A stretch of 64,000 nt of DNA from Pseudomonas ovata (GTDB lineage: Bacteria; Pseudomonadota; Gammaproteobacteria; Pseudomonadales; Pseudomonadaceae): contig NZ_QFFU01000003.1 in assembly GCF_003131185.1 (NCBI RefSeq), positions 248,001-312,000 on the forward strand, read 5' to 3'. A program made the translations under genes and the position numbers. Below the pieces are notes generated by a model that was not told the origin of the DNA, did no database searches, and saw nothing but the letters and a program-made list of their open reading frames with translations. How positions within the stretch are numbered: position 1 is the stretch's first letter; each line of letters opens with the position of its first letter. Below, piece by piece: positions 39,893-49,764 of this stretch.

Positions 39893-40120
39893 ATGACTAT
39901 TCAAAACATCCACACCCAGAAAGCCATCAGCGCCCTGACTCACGCCTTTGCTCCGATGAACTGCCTGATCCTTGCCTCACGCAAGGGCAGCTTCAGCTTC
40001 ACGCTGGTCAACGAACACGGCATCGCCCGCCACAGCGAGCGCCTGTATCCAGAGCAATACGCCAGCGCCGCACCGTTGCAAGCCATCATCGACCGCACCC
40101 GCCAGGCCCTCGCAGCCTGA
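39893..40120 (+). CDS. conserved small hypothetical protein (75 residues)
   Basis: A compact soluble protein, MTIQNIHTQKAISALTHAF..., with alternating beta-like segments (CLILASRKGSFSFTLVNEHGIARHSERLYP) and a C-terminal helix (LQAIIDRTRQALA). Codon use is GC3-rich like true genes here. I recall close relatives across Pseudomonas, without function. The ribosome site is weak (GGAAAC 12 nt upstream). Just before it, CGGCATCC-AA-GGATGCCG (39853-39870) is a perfect palindrome that could be an operator or RNA hairpin. Confidence 0.65.
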   Translation: MTIQNIHTQKAISALTHAFAPMNCLILASRKGSFSFTLVNEHGIARHSERLYPEQYASAAPLQAIIDRTRQALAA

Positions 40121-40260
40121 GTCGAATACAATGCCCTGGATCGGCAGGCTAATCGCCAACCGATCTAGGCATGCGATTGAATAACGGCAAATGATTTATA
40201 AACAGGCCTTTACCTCGCAAATTTGACACTAGACTTGAACTTGAGCGGCCTGCCGCTCCT

Positions 40261-40305
40261 GACGGGTCTGCCTTGATCAATCGCTGCCACGCGCCCAGAC
40301 CCGTC
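40261..40305. repeat. 10-bp inverted repeat upstream of the phage-like gene
   Basis: GACGGGTCTG (40261-40270) and CAGACCCGTC (40296-40305) are exact reverse complements separated by 25 nt that include the palindrome TTGATCAA. The element ends 30 bp before the next ATG and would form a stable 5'-leader hairpin. Confidence 0.75.
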
Positions 40306-40335
40306 GGCCACTTCCCAAAGTGAGCGGACTGTCTT

Positions 40336-40815
40336 ATGGGTATTGCAGCCGTACATTTGCACCGTCACGTCATTCGTCCAACCCTGGCCTACCTGGGCCA
40401 CCACTCCTGCAGTGCCGAAGCACTGCTGCTGGGCATTGCCGCCAGCCAGTCATCCCTGGGCGCCGCCCTGGACAGCCGCCGCGGACATGGTCTTTACCAT
40501 ATCCGCGAACAACGCCATCAGCAGTTGTGGGACACCTACCTGGCGCGGGACCCCGATCTCGCCAGCCGCGTACGTGGCCTGGCCAGCCAGCATGCCTTTC
40601 TCACCGGCCCTCATCTGGAACTGACCGTCAATCTGCGTTACGCCACGGCCATCGCCTGGCTGATGATCCAGGCCAAGGCTATTGTCGTGCCAGCAGAAGA
40701 CGACCCTTTGGCCATGGCCCGAATATGGCGCCAGATATTTCAGCCCCAAGGCTGCCTGAGAGATTTCGTAACAGCATGGCAAATCAGTGTTGCACCTCTC
40801 TTTGCCACAGCGTGA
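40336..40815 (+). CDS. phage lysozyme-like protein with altered active site, probably domesticated
   Basis: A 159-residue protein whose pattern I recognise from short proteins of Pseudomonas phages: an RPTL-x-x-LG start, L-L-L-G-(T/I)-A-A-(Q)-E-S-x-L-G, a GIYQIEP-like segment, a long middle that reads LASQHAFLTG...LRYATAIAWLMI, and an end like WRQIFQPQGCLRDFVTAW. In the phage forms the motif carries a glutamate that looks catalytic; here the stretch is LLLGIAASQSSLG, with Gln38 in that place, and GLYHIREQRH replaces GIYQIEP. No other phage gene is nearby. Resemblance is by memory. Confidence 0.55.
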   Translation: MGIAAVHLHRHVIRPTLAYLGHHSCSAEALLLGIAASQSSLGAALDSRRGHGLYHIREQRHQQLWDTYLARDPDLASRVRGLASQHAFLTGPHLELTVNLRYATAIAWLMIQAKAIVVPAEDDPLAMARIWRQIFQPQGCLRDFVTAWQISVAPLFATA

Positions 40816-40967
40816 AGTTTCTTCCCGTTTGACACGTTCGCAGACGTTCGCGACACAAATGTCGGATTGTCCTACAAGAAAAGGCTCTATTTCGCACTCT
40901 TCAGCCTATGGCGCACTGTAAAAAATGTTGATACTTTCGACGCCGTGATTCTCATGGAGTACTAATA

Positions 40968-42230
40968 ATGAAAAAACCAATGCTCAAGACCACACTTGGA
41001 TTTGCGGCCTGTCTCGCTTCTTCCCATCTACTCGCTTCCGGCTTCGCCCTCAACGAACAAAGCATCAGCGGCATGGGCACCAGCTTCGCCGGGCGCTCCT
41101 CGGCCGGCGAAGACGCCAGCACCGTATACGGCAACCCGGCCGGCATGTCGCGCATCAAGCGCGAGCAGGTCAGCTTCGGCGCGGCGGCCATCTTCGCCAA
41201 GACCGACATCAACGATGGGCGGGGCACCTTCGGTGGCAGCAACGACGGCGACATGGTGCCGGTGGTTGCAGTACCCATGGGTTACTACATCAAACCGCTC
41301 AATGAGCAATGGACCTTCGGCCTGGGCGTCTACGCCCCCTACGGCCTGCTGACCGACTATGAAAGCGGCTTTGCCGGCCGCTACTGGTCGGACAAGAGCG
41401 AAGTCAAGGTCGTGACCATCCAGCCGACCATCAGCTACGCCTTCAACGACAAGGTCTCGATCGGCTTCGGCCCGACCATCAACCGCATCGAAGGTGAGCT
41501 GAGCTCCAGGACCCTGACCGCCGCCACCCCAGGCCGCAACGACGGCAAGGTCACCATCACCGGCGACGACACCGCCGTAGGCTTCAACGTCGGCCTGATG
41601 GTCCAGGCCACCGACGCCACGCGTCTGGGCCTGACCTATCACTCCAAGGTCGACTACACCCTCAAGGGCAAGACCAAGGTCGAAGGCCCTGGATTCGGGC
41701 CTTTCAGTGGCCAGAAGTACGACGCCTCGCTCGACCTGAACACGCCGGAGTCGGTCGACTTCTCGGTCACCCATCAACTGGACGACCAGTGGACGATCTA
41801 CGCCGGCAGCACCTGGACACGCTGGAGCCGCCTGGAGACCATCGACGTGGTCAACAAGACCCCGGCGCCGCTGACCCCGACCATCGGCCTGATTTCCGAG
41901 CCGCAGGAATGGCGTGACACCTGGTACCACGCCATCGGCGCCGCCTACAAGGTCAACCGCGAGTGGACCCTGCGCGCCGGCCTGGCCATGGACCAGTCGC
42001 CGGTCAGCAACTCGCACCGTTCGCCACGCATCCCGACCGGCGATCGCAAGATTGTCAGCTTCGGTGCCGGCTGGAGCCCGACCGACGACATCACCATCGA
42101 TGTCGCCTACCTGTACCTGCGTGAAGACGAGGCCAAGCTGCGTGACAGCAGCGCCACCAAGGGCACCTACAATGCCGACTTCCGCAACAGCGCCCATACG
42201 GTGGGTACGTCGCTGACCTACAAGTTCTAA
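40968..42230 (+). CDS. fadL: OmpP1/FadL-family outer-membrane transporter
   Basis: Outer-membrane beta-barrel for long-chain fatty acids or other hydrophobic compounds; 420 residues. Signal peptide ends near LLASGFALNEQS, and the first mature residues plug the barrel as in FadL. NPAGMSRI (the NPA hatch motif) is present; the protein ends with aromatic Phe (LTYKF), the usual insertion signal. GGAG lies nine bases before ATG 40968. Upstream, two ACGTTCGC repeats are spaced ten bases apart (40834-40851). Pseudomonas has several FadL paralogues, so the ligand is uncertain. Confidence 0.92.
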   Translation: MKKPMLKTTLGFAACLASSHLLASGFALNEQSISGMGTSFAGRSSAGEDASTVYGNPAGMSRIKREQVSFGAAAIFAKTDINDGRGTFGGSNDGDMVPVVAVPMGYYIKPLNEQWTFGLGVYAPYGLLTDYESGFAGRYWSDKSEVKVVTIQPTISYAFNDKVSIGFGPTINRIEGELSSRTLTAATPGRNDGKVTITGDDTAVGFNVGLMVQATDATRLGLTYHSKVDYTLKGKTKVEGPGFGPFSGQKYDASLDLNTPESVDFSVTHQLDDQWTIYAGSTWTRWSRLETIDVVNKTPAPLTPTIGLISEPQEWRDTWYHAIGAAYKVNREWTLRAGLAMDQSPVSNSHRSPRIPTGDRKIVSFGAGWSPTDDITIDVAYLYLREDEAKLRDSSATKGTYNADFRNSAHTVGTSLTYKF

Positions 42231-42243
42231 GCGTACGGCAAGC

Positions 42244-42290
42244 CATGAAAAAGCCCGCGATTCTGACCAGGGATCGCGGGCTTTTTCATG
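42244..42290. terminator. bidirectional terminator between fadL and the glutathione peroxidase gene
   Basis: Exact 18-base arms, CATGAAAAAGCCCGCGAT and its complement, around an 11-base loop, with A5/T5 flanking the GC core on both strands. It serves two convergent genes. Confidence 0.93.
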
Positions 42291-42311
42291 GCGGCCTTCA
42301 ACGTTGTCTGC

Positions 42312-42863
42312 TCAAGGCTTCGAGGCAATGGCCTTTTCCACGGCGGCCAGCAGCTCCGGATCATCCGGCTTGGTCGTGCTGGCAAAATAGGCAATCACCT
42401 TGCCCTGGCGGTCGATTACATACTTGTAGAAGTTCCAGCGCGGCGCCCCGCCCTGTTCGGCCAACCCCTTGAACAAGGGTATGGCATCGCTGCCACGCAC
42501 AGGCTGCGGCTCGGTCATCGTGAAGGTCACGCCGTAATTGACGTAGCAGACCTTGGCCGTTTCTTCGCCATCGCCGGACTCCTGCTTGAAGTCATTGGAC
42601 GGCACGCCCAGCACTTCCAGGCCTTGGGCCTTGTACTGCTGGTTCAGGGCCTCAAGCCCCTTGAACTGCGAGGTAAAGCCACAAAAGCTGGCGGTATTGA
42701 CCACCACCAGCGGTTTGCCCGCATAACGCTCGCACAGGTTGATCGTCTCCTTGGCTCGCAGCATGGGCAACTCACCCCGCAATAGAGCCGGGCAATCGGC
42801 GGCCTGAGCCGTACTGCTCAATGCCAGCAGCAGGGCCGGCAGCGAAATCCAGCGAATGGTCAT
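42312..42863 (-). CDS. periplasmic glutathione peroxidase-like protein
   Basis: A 183-residue peroxidase with a signal peptide ([21 protein letters not shown]). Peroxidatic Cys is in [19 protein letters not shown]; the resolving region and [18 protein letters not shown] (Trp-Asn-Phe) match the GPx fold. The Gln of the catalytic tetrad is not seen in the standard place ([15 protein letters not shown] contains the usual FxxQE). ATG 42863 has AGGGA upstream. Bacterial members usually use thioredoxin rather than glutathione. Confidence 0.9.
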   Translation of the reverse strand: MTIRWISLPALLLALSSTAQAADCPALLRGELPMLRAKETINLCERYAGKPLVVVNTASFCGFTSQFKGLEALNQQYKAQGLEVLGVPSNDFKQESGDGEETAKVCYVNYGVTFTMTEPQPVRGSDAIPLFKGLAEQGGAPRWNFYKYVIDRQGKVIAYFASTTKPDDPELLAAVEKAIASKP

Positions 42864-42961
42864 GCGGGCATCCCTGTTCATCGATGTGATGCCTGACACA
42901 GTACTCTTTTCGGCAACTGACGACACTCACTGGCAAACCTGCATAGTCGCTTGTACAACCC

Positions 42962-43084
42962 TCAGCAATTACCCATGCCCAACTGCAAACCGGCCAACCC
43001 CACCTGTTGCCAGCCCCACCACGCCAGGGCCAGCACCGCAGCCCCCGCAGCGAGTGCCGGCAGCCAGAGCCAGATGTGCTTCAC
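42962..43084 (-). CDS. 40-residue membrane protein coupled to the MFS gene
   Basis: GTG start at 43084 overlaps the MFS stop by four bases (GTGA). It reads KHIWLWLPALAAGAAVLALAW, one hydrophobic helix, then WWGWQQVGLAGLQLGMGNC with a terminal Cys. GC3 is high. The overlap and membrane character make it a credible partner of the transporter, though the ribosome site is weak. I am not sure of relatives. Confidence 0.5.
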   Translation of the reverse strand: MKHIWLWLPALAAGAAVLALAWWGWQQVGLAGLQLGMGNC

Positions 43085-44289
43085 GCCACCGCCTGGGCTT
43101 GCAGCCGCGTCACAGGACGCTCACGCACCGGCCAGTTCAAGGCAGCGGCCAGCACACTGAGCAACACCGAGATCTGCCAGACCAGGTCGTAGCTGCCGGT
43201 GCGGTCGTACACCACCCCGCCCAGCCAGCCGCCCATGAACGAGCCCAGTTGATGGAACAGGAAGACAATTCCGGCCAGCATCGACAGGTTGCGCACACCG
43301 AAGATGCTCGCCACGGTGCCATTGGTCAACGGCACCGTGGACAACCACAGCAAGCCCATGGCGATGCCGAACAGGTAAGCGGTGGTCTGGCTCAGGGGCA
43401 CCCAGAGAAACAGCACGATCACCACCGCACGCAACAGGTAGATGGCGCTGAGCAGGCGCGGCTTGGACATCTTGCCGCCCAGCCAGCCGGCGGTGTAGGT
43501 GCCGAAGATATTGAACAGCCCGACCAGCGCCAGCACGGTGGTGCCGACCTGCGCAGGCAGGTGCTGGTCCACCAGGTAGGCCGGCAGATGCAGGCCGATG
43601 AATACGACCTGGAAGCCGCAGACGAAAAAGCCCAGAGCCAGCAGCCAGAAGCCCGAATGCGAACAGGCTTCACGCAGGGCTTCACCCAGGCTTTGCTGGG
43701 GCCCGGTGACCACCACCGGCTGGCTTTGCCTGAGCATTGCCGCCAAGGGCACGATCAGCGCCACCAGCACCGACAGCACCAGCAAGGCGCCGGACCAGCC
43801 CAGCCCGCCAATCAGGCCCAGCGTACCCGGCAACATGGCGAACTGGCCGAACGAGCCGGCGGCACTGGCGATGCCCATGCCCATGCTGCGTTTCTCGGGC
43901 GGCAGCGAGCGGCCGACCAGGCTCAGAAGAATCGAAAACGAGGTGCCGGACAAGCCGATCCCGATCAGGATGCCGGCGCTCAGCGACAGGCTCAACGGCG
44001 AATCGGCCAGGCTCATCGTGGCCAGACCCGCCGCGTACAACACCCCGCCGATCACCACGATGCGGGCCGAGCCGTAGCGGTCGGCCAGGGCGCCGGCAAC
44101 CGGTTGCGCCAGCCCCCACAGCAGGTTCTGCAAGGCAATGGCGAAGGCAAACACCTCGCGGCCCCAGCCGAAATCATTGCTCATCGGCGACAGAAACAGG
44201 CCAAAGCCATGCCGCGTGCCCAGCGACAGCGCCAGGATCAACGCACTGCCCACCATGATCCAGCCACTGGTTCGCCAGGCTGATGTCAT
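43081..44289 (-). CDS. MFS transporter (monocarboxylate/oxalate-like group)
   Basis: A 402-residue carrier with twelve membrane helices. The loop 2-3 signature reads GALADRYGSARIV, and the first helix has the GTRHGFGLFLSPMS pattern common to this MFS group. It probably imports or exports a small organic anion, but the substrate cannot be read. Its stop overlaps the 40-residue membrane ORF. The 130 bp upstream to cobS hold its promoter. Confidence 0.9.
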   Translation of the reverse strand: MTSAWRTSGWIMVGSALILALSLGTRHGFGLFLSPMSNDFGWGREVFAFAIALQNLLWGLAQPVAGALADRYGSARIVVIGGVLYAAGLATMSLADSPLSLSLSAGILIGIGLSGTSFSILLSLVGRSLPPEKRSMGMGIASAAGSFGQFAMLPGTLGLIGGLGWSGALLVLSVLVALIVPLAAMLRQSQPVVVTGPQQSLGEALREACSHSGFWLLALGFFVCGFQVVFIGLHLPAYLVDQHLPAQVGTTVLALVGLFNIFGTYTAGWLGGKMSKPRLLSAIYLLRAVVIVLFLWVPLSQTTAYLFGIAMGLLWLSTVPLTNGTVASIFGVRNLSMLAGIVFLFHQLGSFMGGWLGGVVYDRTGSYDLVWQISVLLSVLAAALNWPVRERPVTRLQAQAVA

Positions 44290-44419
44290 TGCTACCCCTC
44301 CGGTCCTTCGCAGGTGATGCGGTCGATGACCTGCTGTTATTGTCAGAAATCATTGCAGCAAGGCGTATATAACGGCCCTGCCGATGTTGCAAGATATTTC
44401 CCGACCAAGGCAGGCAGAC

Positions 44420-45148
44420 TCAGATCACGATCGCCACCAGCACCATGACTTCAAGCAGTTCGAGCATTGCACCGGCCGTATCACCGGTAGTACCGCCCAG
44501 ACGGCGCAGCATGACCCGGCGCAGGGCATAAAACCCCAGTACAGCCACCAGCACTGCCCACAGCCCGTTAAACCCGGCCATAAACAGACAAAAGAGCGAA
44601 ACCAGCCCCAGCACTCGCCAGCCGGCACGACGCGGCAAATGATCGGCCAGCGCCTGGCCAAGCCCGCCGGCACGTACGTAAGGCGTGGTCAGAAACAATC
44701 CCAGCAAGGCACTGCGGCCGATCAACGGCGCCAGCAGCAGGCCAATCGGTTGCTGTTGATCAAGCAAGGCCAGAATCGCGGTGAACTTGAGCAACAGCAC
44801 CAGCACCAGCGTGACCACGGCGATCGGCCCGCTGCGCGGGTCCTTCATGATGGTCAGGGTGCGCTCACGATCACCAAAACCACCCAACCAGGCATCGGCG
44901 CTGTCGGCCAGGCCGTCCAGGTGCAAGCCACCGCTGAGCAACACCCAGGCACTGAGCAGCAAGGCGGCGTGCAGCATCGGCGGCGCACCACTCAATAGCA
45001 GGCTCAAGCCGATCAGCATCAGGCCGAACAACGCGCCCACCAGCGGATAGCACAACAGCGAGCGGCCCATCTGCCTCGGCTCAGGCATGCCCGGCAGGCG
45101 CACCGGCAAGCTGCCGAGAAATTGCAGGGCGATCCAGAACGGCAACAT
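44420..45148 (-). CDS. cobS: adenosylcobinamide-GDP ribazoletransferase
   Basis: Joins adenosylcobinamide-GDP with alpha-ribazole (phosphate) in the last step of cobalamin synthesis; integral membrane protein of 242 residues with about six to seven helices. Signature LLSGGLHLDGLADSADAWLGG and MKDPRSGPIAV are intact. Also known as cobV. It is the last gene of the riboswitch-led operon, one base after cobC. No strong terminator follows. Confidence 0.96.
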   Translation of the reverse strand: MLPFWIALQFLGSLPVRLPGMPEPRQMGRSLLCYPLVGALFGLMLIGLSLLLSGAPPMLHAALLLSAWVLLSGGLHLDGLADSADAWLGGFGDRERTLTIMKDPRSGPIAVVTLVLVLLLKFTAILALLDQQQPIGLLLAPLIGRSALLGLFLTTPYVRAGGLGQALADHLPRRAGWRVLGLVSLFCLFMAGFNGLWAVLVAVLGFYALRRVMLRRLGGTTGDTAGAMLELLEVMVLVAIVI

Positions 45149-45149
45149 G

Positions 45150-45734
45150 TCAGCGCTCCGTCAGTCGGCCATCGGCATCAATGTCGATGGCCAGCAAGGC
45201 GCCGTGGCCGACCTCGACTTGCAGCAAGTGCTCACGTGGCAGGCCGCGGGCCTGAGCCAGCAACAGGCGCATCACGCCGCCGTGGCTGACCAGCAACACG
45301 CGCTCGCCGGCATACTGGCGCTGCAAATGCTGCACGCCCCCAAGCACACGCTCGGCAAAGGCCAGCACCGGCTCGCCGTTGGGCGGGGTAAAGGTATAAG
45401 GGTTATCCCAGAACGCTCCGAGCCCCGCCGCATCGGTGTCCATGATCTGCGCCGCGCTGCGCCCTTCCCAATCGCCGAAATGCAGCTCTTGCAAGGCCGG
45501 CGCCAGCGTCATGGGCACGCCCAGGCGCTCGGCCAGGGCCTGGGCAAAACGCGCGCAGCGCTGCAAGGGCGAACTGACAATACGCGTCCAGGGACCACCT
45601 TCAACGACGGCTTCGTGCATCTGCGACCAGCCCTGTTCAGTCAGGGCGTCGTCCAGGCTGCCGCGCAAGCCGCCGCCCAGTTCGGTTTCACCGTGCCGCA
45701 GCAGGTCCAGGCACAGGCGCCCCTCGAGGCTCAT
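45150..45734 (-). CDS. cobC: alpha-ribazole phosphatase
   Basis: Histidine phosphatase of 194 residues that removes the phosphate of alpha-ribazole-5'-phosphate (or of the finished cobalamin phosphate). Phosphohistidine motif [11 protein letters not shown], second conserved [14 protein letters not shown] and [14 protein letters not shown] 45734 overlaps the cobT stop by four bases (ATGA); the frame runs far upstream but inside cobT. Confidence 0.94.
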   Translation of the reverse strand: MSLEGRLCLDLLRHGETELGGGLRGSLDDALTEQGWSQMHEAVVEGGPWTRIVSSPLQRCARFAQALAERLGVPMTLAPALQELHFGDWEGRSAAQIMDTDAAGLGAFWDNPYTFTPPNGEPVLAFAERVLGGVQHLQRQYAGERVLLVSHGGVMRLLLAQARGLPREHLLQVEVGHGALLAIDIDADGRLTER

Positions 45735-46783
45735 GCCGGGCGATCCGCCACGGCGGCCTCGGCAAAGGTCGCCATGCCGTTGTGCAACTCGCAGGCCAGC
45801 CGTACCAGCGGCACCGCCAGCGCCGCCCCGCTGCCCTCGCCCAGGCGCAGGCCCAGGTCGAGCAAAGGCTCGGCCTGCAGCACTTCGAGCACATGACGAT
45901 GACCGGTCTCGGCCCCCCGATGACCGAACAGCAGCCAGGCCCGGCAGGACGGGTTCAACCGCACCGCCACCAGCGCCGCTACGGTGCAGATAAAACCATC
46001 GACCAGGGCCACGATGCCCTCCTGCGCACAGGCCAGGTAAGCGCCGACCAGCGCGGCAATCTCGAAGCCGCCCAGGCAGAACAGGCTGCACAACGGGTCG
46101 CCGGCGTGCTCGGCGTGTACAGCCAGGCCGCGCTCGATTACCGCAATCTTGTGCTGCACGCCTTCAGCGTTAAGGCCCGTACCAGGGCCGACCAGCAAGG
46201 GCGCGGCGCACTCGAGCACCGAGCAGGCCACGGCGCTGGCGGCCGCCGTGTTGCCAATGCCCATTTCCCCGCCCACCCACAATTCGCCACCCGCCGCCTT
46301 GGCACGCAGCACACTGTCACGTCCGGCCAGCAACGCCGCATGACCTTGCTCGACGGTCATGGCCGGGCCCTGCACGAAGTTGGCGGTGCCGGCGCCCAGG
46401 TGCAAGTGGCGCACGCCGGGCAGGTTCACGGGCGAGACGGTGCCCAGGTCGATCACGTCCAGTTGTGCCGCCAGTTGCCGGGCCAGCACGCTGATCGCCG
46501 CGCCGCCATTGACGAAGTTGCCGAGCATCTGCCCGGTGACCGCCTGCGGGTAGGCCGAGACGCCTTCGCTGACCACGCCATGGTCGCCGGCGAAGATCGA
46601 GATCCACACCTGTTCGACACTGGGTTTCTCGCGCCCTTGCAGGCCGGCGATCTGCACCGCCAGGCGTTCCAGTTGCGCCAGCGAACCCGCCGGCTTGGTC
46701 AATTGCTGTTGGCGTGCCAACGCCGCTTCCCGGGCGGGCACATTGATTGCCTGAGCCGGTGCAAGCCACCAGGTCTGTGTCAT
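45731..46783 (-). CDS. cobT: nicotinate-nucleotide:dimethylbenzimidazole phosphoribosyltransferase
   Basis: Activates the lower ligand by forming alpha-ribazole phosphate; 350 residues. Family motifs [37 protein letters not shown] and the active-site Glu near the C-terminus (the segment [16 protein letters not shown]) are present. It overlaps cobU (ATGA) and cobC (ATGA). With bluB in the same operon the natural base is 5,6-dimethylbenzimidazole. Confidence 0.97.
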   Translation of the reverse strand: MTQTWWLAPAQAINVPAREAALARQQQLTKPAGSLAQLERLAVQIAGLQGREKPSVEQVWISIFAGDHGVVSEGVSAYPQAVTGQMLGNFVNGGAAISVLARQLAAQLDVIDLGTVSPVNLPGVRHLHLGAGTANFVQGPAMTVEQGHAALLAGRDSVLRAKAAGGELWVGGEMGIGNTAAASAVACSVLECAAPLLVGPGTGLNAEGVQHKIAVIERGLAVHAEHAGDPLCSLFCLGGFEIAALVGAYLACAQEGIVALVDGFICTVAALVAVRLNPSCRAWLLFGHRGAETGHRHVLEVLQAEPLLDLGLRLGEGSGAALAVPLVRLACELHNGMATFAEAAVADRPA

Positions 46784-47301
46784 GGAGCAGTTCCTTTCAA
46801 GGTCAGGGGCAGGCCGGCCACGGTCAGCACCACGCGCTGGCAGCGCTCGGCCAGGGCCTGGTGCAACAGGCCGGCTTCGTCGACATAGCGACGGGTCAGC
46901 TCACCGAGGGGCACCACGCCCAGCCCGGTTTCGTTGCTGACGAAAATGATCTCGCCGGGCAGCCCGGTGACGGCATCAAGCAGCGCCTGGCGCTCCTCGA
47001 CAAGGCGCTCGGCGTTGTCGAGCATCAGCAGGTTGGTCAGCCACAGGGTCAGGCAGTCGACCAGCAGGCACTGGTCGGCACCGGCCTGTTCACGCAACGC
47101 AGCGGCCAACGCCAACGGTTCTTCGACCAGTCCCCAACTGTCCGGGCGACGCTGGCGATGCAGGGCCACGCGCTGGTTGAGTTCGCCGTCCACCGGCTGA
47201 CTGGTGGCGATGTAGGTCACCGCCAGCCCTGAGCGGGTGGCCAGTTCTTCGGCCAGGCGGCTTTTGCCGGAACGGGCACCGCCAAGGATCAGTTGCAACA
47301 T
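46780..47301 (-). CDS. cobU: adenosylcobinamide kinase / guanylyltransferase
   Basis: Phosphorylates adenosylcobinamide and attaches GMP; 173 residues from ATG 47301. P-loop [24 protein letters not shown] and [19 protein letters not shown] are diagnostic. One base separates it from the cobQ stop, and its own stop overlaps cobT. Also called cobP. Confidence 0.97.
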   Translation of the reverse strand: MLQLILGGARSGKSRLAEELATRSGLAVTYIATSQPVDGELNQRVALHRQRRPDSWGLVEEPLALAAALREQAGADQCLLVDCLTLWLTNLLMLDNAERLVEERQALLDAVTGLPGEIIFVSNETGLGVVPLGELTRRYVDEAGLLHQALAERCQRVVLTVAGLPLTLKGTAP

Positions 47302-47302
47302 G

Positions 47303-48763
47303 TCAGGCGTGCTCCAGGCCGCAGAGCTGGCGCAGCAAGGCCACGTCCAGGTGCCGGTCGACCAGATCGGCCAGGCGCTCGATGTCGTATTCGCGCAGGG
47401 CGTGGTAGTCGATGCTCTGCACCTCGGCCAGCCCGGCCCAGCGCAGCAACGCGGTGCAGGCGGCCGGCGACTCGAACAGGCCATGCAGGTAGGTGGCGAA
47501 GATCTGCCCGTCCGTGCTTTGGGCGCCGTCGCAACGGCCATCGTCCAGGCGCACCGCGCAGTGCTCAAGCGCTGCACCCGTGGTGACGCCGGCATGAATC
47601 TCGTAACCGGCCACCTCGGCGCCCTCAAGCGCCAGGTGACCGCGGACATTGCGCAGCTGCTTTTCGCTTTCCAGCACCGTGCTCATGTCCAGCAGCCCCA
47701 GGCCGGCACTGGAGCCGGGCGCGCCTTCCAGCCCTTGCGGATCGTGCAGGTGCTGGCCGAGCATCTGTAACCCGCCGCAAATGCCCAGCAGCTTGCCGCC
47801 ATAGCGCAGGTGACGGGCGATGGCCTCGTCCCAGCCGTTGGCGCGCAGCCAGGCCAGGTCGCTGCGCACGCTCTTGGAGCCAGGCAGAATGATCAGGTCG
47901 GCCGGCGGGATGGGCTGGCCGGCGCCTATGAACTGCAGATTGACCTGCGGGTGCAGGCGCAACGGGTCGAAATCGGTGTGGTTGCTGATGCGCGGCAACA
48001 CCGGCACCAGCACATTGAGCACCTGCTCGGCCTTGTCGGCCTGGCGCCGGTCCAGGCCATCCTCGGCCTCCAGGTGCAGGTCCATCAGATAGGGCAGCAC
48101 GCCGACCACCGGCTTGCCGGTGCGCTGCTCCAGCCAGTCCAGGCCGGGCTGCAGCAAAGCGATGTCACCGCGAAAGCGGTTGATGACAAAGCCCTTGATT
48201 CGCGCCTGCTCGCTAGACGACAGCAGCTCCAGCGTGCCGACCAGATGGGCAAAGACCCCGCCACGATTGATGTCGGCAATCAGCAGCACCGGACAGTCGA
48301 CCACCTCGGCAAAGCCCATGTTGGCGATGTCGTTCTCGCGCAGGTTGATCTCGGCCGGGGAGCCGGCGCCTTCGACCATCACCACCTGATAGGCCTCGCT
48401 CAGGCGCTGGTGCGAGGCCAGCACCGCCTGCATGGCGATGGTCTTGTAGCCGTGGTAGGCCACGGCATTCATGGTGGTCACCGCCCGGCCATGAATGATC
48501 ACCTGCGCGCCGGTGTCACTGTTGGGCTTGAGCAGCACCGGGTTCATGTCGGTGTGCGGCGCCAGCCCGCAGCCCTGGGCCTGTACCGCCTGGGCGCGTC
48601 CGATCTCGCCACCGTCGGCGGTGACGGCACTGTTGAGGGCCATGTTCTGGGGCTTGAACGGCACCACGCTGACGTCCTGGCGCGCCAGCCAGCGGCACAG
48701 CCCGGTTACCAGCGTGCTCTTGCCGGCATCGGAGGTGGTGCCCTGCACCATCAGGGTGGTCAT
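47303..48763 (-). CDS. cobQ: cobyric acid synthase (glutamine-hydrolysing)
   Basis: Amidates carboxylates b, d, e and g of the corrin ring; 486 residues. The N-terminal ATPase half has [14 protein letters not shown] and [14 protein letters not shown] at the junction; the class I glutaminase half has the Cys in [12 protein letters not shown] and a His in ATYLHGLFE. Overlaps the aminotransferase stop by four bases. Confidence 0.97.
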   Translation of the reverse strand: MTTLMVQGTTSDAGKSTLVTGLCRWLARQDVSVVPFKPQNMALNSAVTADGGEIGRAQAVQAQGCGLAPHTDMNPVLLKPNSDTGAQVIIHGRAVTTMNAVAYHGYKTIAMQAVLASHQRLSEAYQVVMVEGAGSPAEINLRENDIANMGFAEVVDCPVLLIADINRGGVFAHLVGTLELLSSSEQARIKGFVINRFRGDIALLQPGLDWLEQRTGKPVVGVLPYLMDLHLEAEDGLDRRQADKAEQVLNVLVPVLPRISNHTDFDPLRLHPQVNLQFIGAGQPIPPADLIILPGSKSVRSDLAWLRANGWDEAIARHLRYGGKLLGICGGLQMLGQHLHDPQGLEGAPGSSAGLGLLDMSTVLESEKQLRNVRGHLALEGAEVAGYEIHAGVTTGAALEHCAVRLDDGRCDGAQSTDGQIFATYLHGLFESPAACTALLRWAGLAEVQSIDYHALREYDIERLADLVDRHLDVALLRQLCGLEHA

Positions 48764-49764
48764 GTCAGTTCCTTGAAATAGTCATGCAACAGGGTGTCCA
48801 GGCGCTGCCAGTCAGCCTCGCTGGCCGGCAAGCCAAAGCGCAGGCTGCAGGCGTCGGCGTTTTCGCCGATGAACAGACGTAACAGCACGCCACGCCGGGC
48901 GGCAAACTCATATAAAGGTTGCGCATGGGCCGTGACCCGCCATTGAAACAGGGCGCAACCGCCGGTCGGTGCCAGGTCGTGGGCGGCCAGCAACCCGGCA
49001 AGCCGCGTGGCGGCCTGTTCAAGGCGCTGGCGCTGGACCTGCTGGCCGGCCCGGTCGCTCAGGCAGGCCAGGCCAATCCTGCGGGTGGGACCGCTGACCG
49101 CCCAGGGGCCGATCTCGCGGGCCAGTGCCTTGAGCAGGCTCGGCTCGGCCAGGGCAAAGCCCAGGCGCACCCCTGCCAGGCCGAAGAACTTGCCGAACGA
49201 GCGCAGCACGATCAAGCCGCTGCGCGTGGTTTCGGCGGCCAGGCTTGAGGCCGGGGTGCTGTCCATGAAGGCCTCGTCGATGACCAGCCAGCCACCGCGC
49301 TCGGCCAGCCGGGCGTGCCATTCCAGCAAGCGCTCAGGCGCCAGCAGCAGCCCCGTGGGGTTGTTGGGGTTGACCACCACCAGAATGTCGAGGCTGTCGA
49401 GAAAGTAGTCGACCTCATGGGCCAGCACTTCACGCACCAGAAAGCCGGCCTTGCGCCAGGCATGCGCGTGCTCGGCGTAACAGGGCGAGACCACGCCGAC
49501 CTTGCCGCCACTGCGCAGGCGCGGCAAGGCCTGGATCGCGGCTTGCGAACCCGGCAACGGCAAGGCACGCGGGGCGTTGTAATACGCGCAAGCTGCGGCT
49601 TCAAGGCCGTCATCGGCTTGCGGCAGACGTGCCCAGTCTTGCGCCTCGATGGGCGGAATCGGCCAGGCCCAGGGTGCGATACCGGTGGACACATCCAGCC
49701 AGTCGGCCTCGGCCATCCCGTAACGCTGCGCCGCCGCCCGCAAGCGGCCTCCGTGTTCAAGCAT
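48760..49764 (-). CDS. cobC: threonine-phosphate decarboxylase-like aminotransferase of cobalamin synthesis
   Basis: PLP fold I enzyme (334 residues from ATG 49764) in the place where Pseudomonas cob operons encode the enzyme supplying (R)-1-amino-2-propanol phosphate. [19 protein letters not shown] and the PLP lysine in [17 protein letters not shown] are present. Called CobD in Salmonella and CobC in Pseudomonas denitrificans; note that the phosphatase nearby carries the same symbol in enteric usage. ATG overlaps cbiB by 8 bp. Confidence 0.92.
   Translation of the reverse strand: MLEHGGRLRAAAQRYGMAEADWLDVSTGIAPWAWPIPPIEAQDWARLPQADDGLEAAACAYYNAPRALPLPGSQAAIQALPRLRSGGKVGVVSPCYAEHAHAWRKAGFLVREVLAHEVDYFLDSLDILVVVNPNNPTGLLLAPERLLEWHARLAERGGWLVIDEAFMDSTPASSLAAETTRSGLIVLRSFGKFFGLAGVRLGFALAEPSLLKALAREIGPWAVSGPTRRIGLACLSDRAGQQVQRQRLEQAATRLAGLLAAHDLAPTGGCALFQWRVTAHAQPLYEFAARRGVLLRLFIGENADACSLRFGLPASEADWQRLDTLLHDYFKELT

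Noticed and set aside
45735..46091. N-terminal extension of the alpha-ribazole phosphatase
   Set aside because: The frame stays open inside cobT, but the real start overlaps the cobT stop (ATGA) and the histidine phosphatase domain begins directly there.
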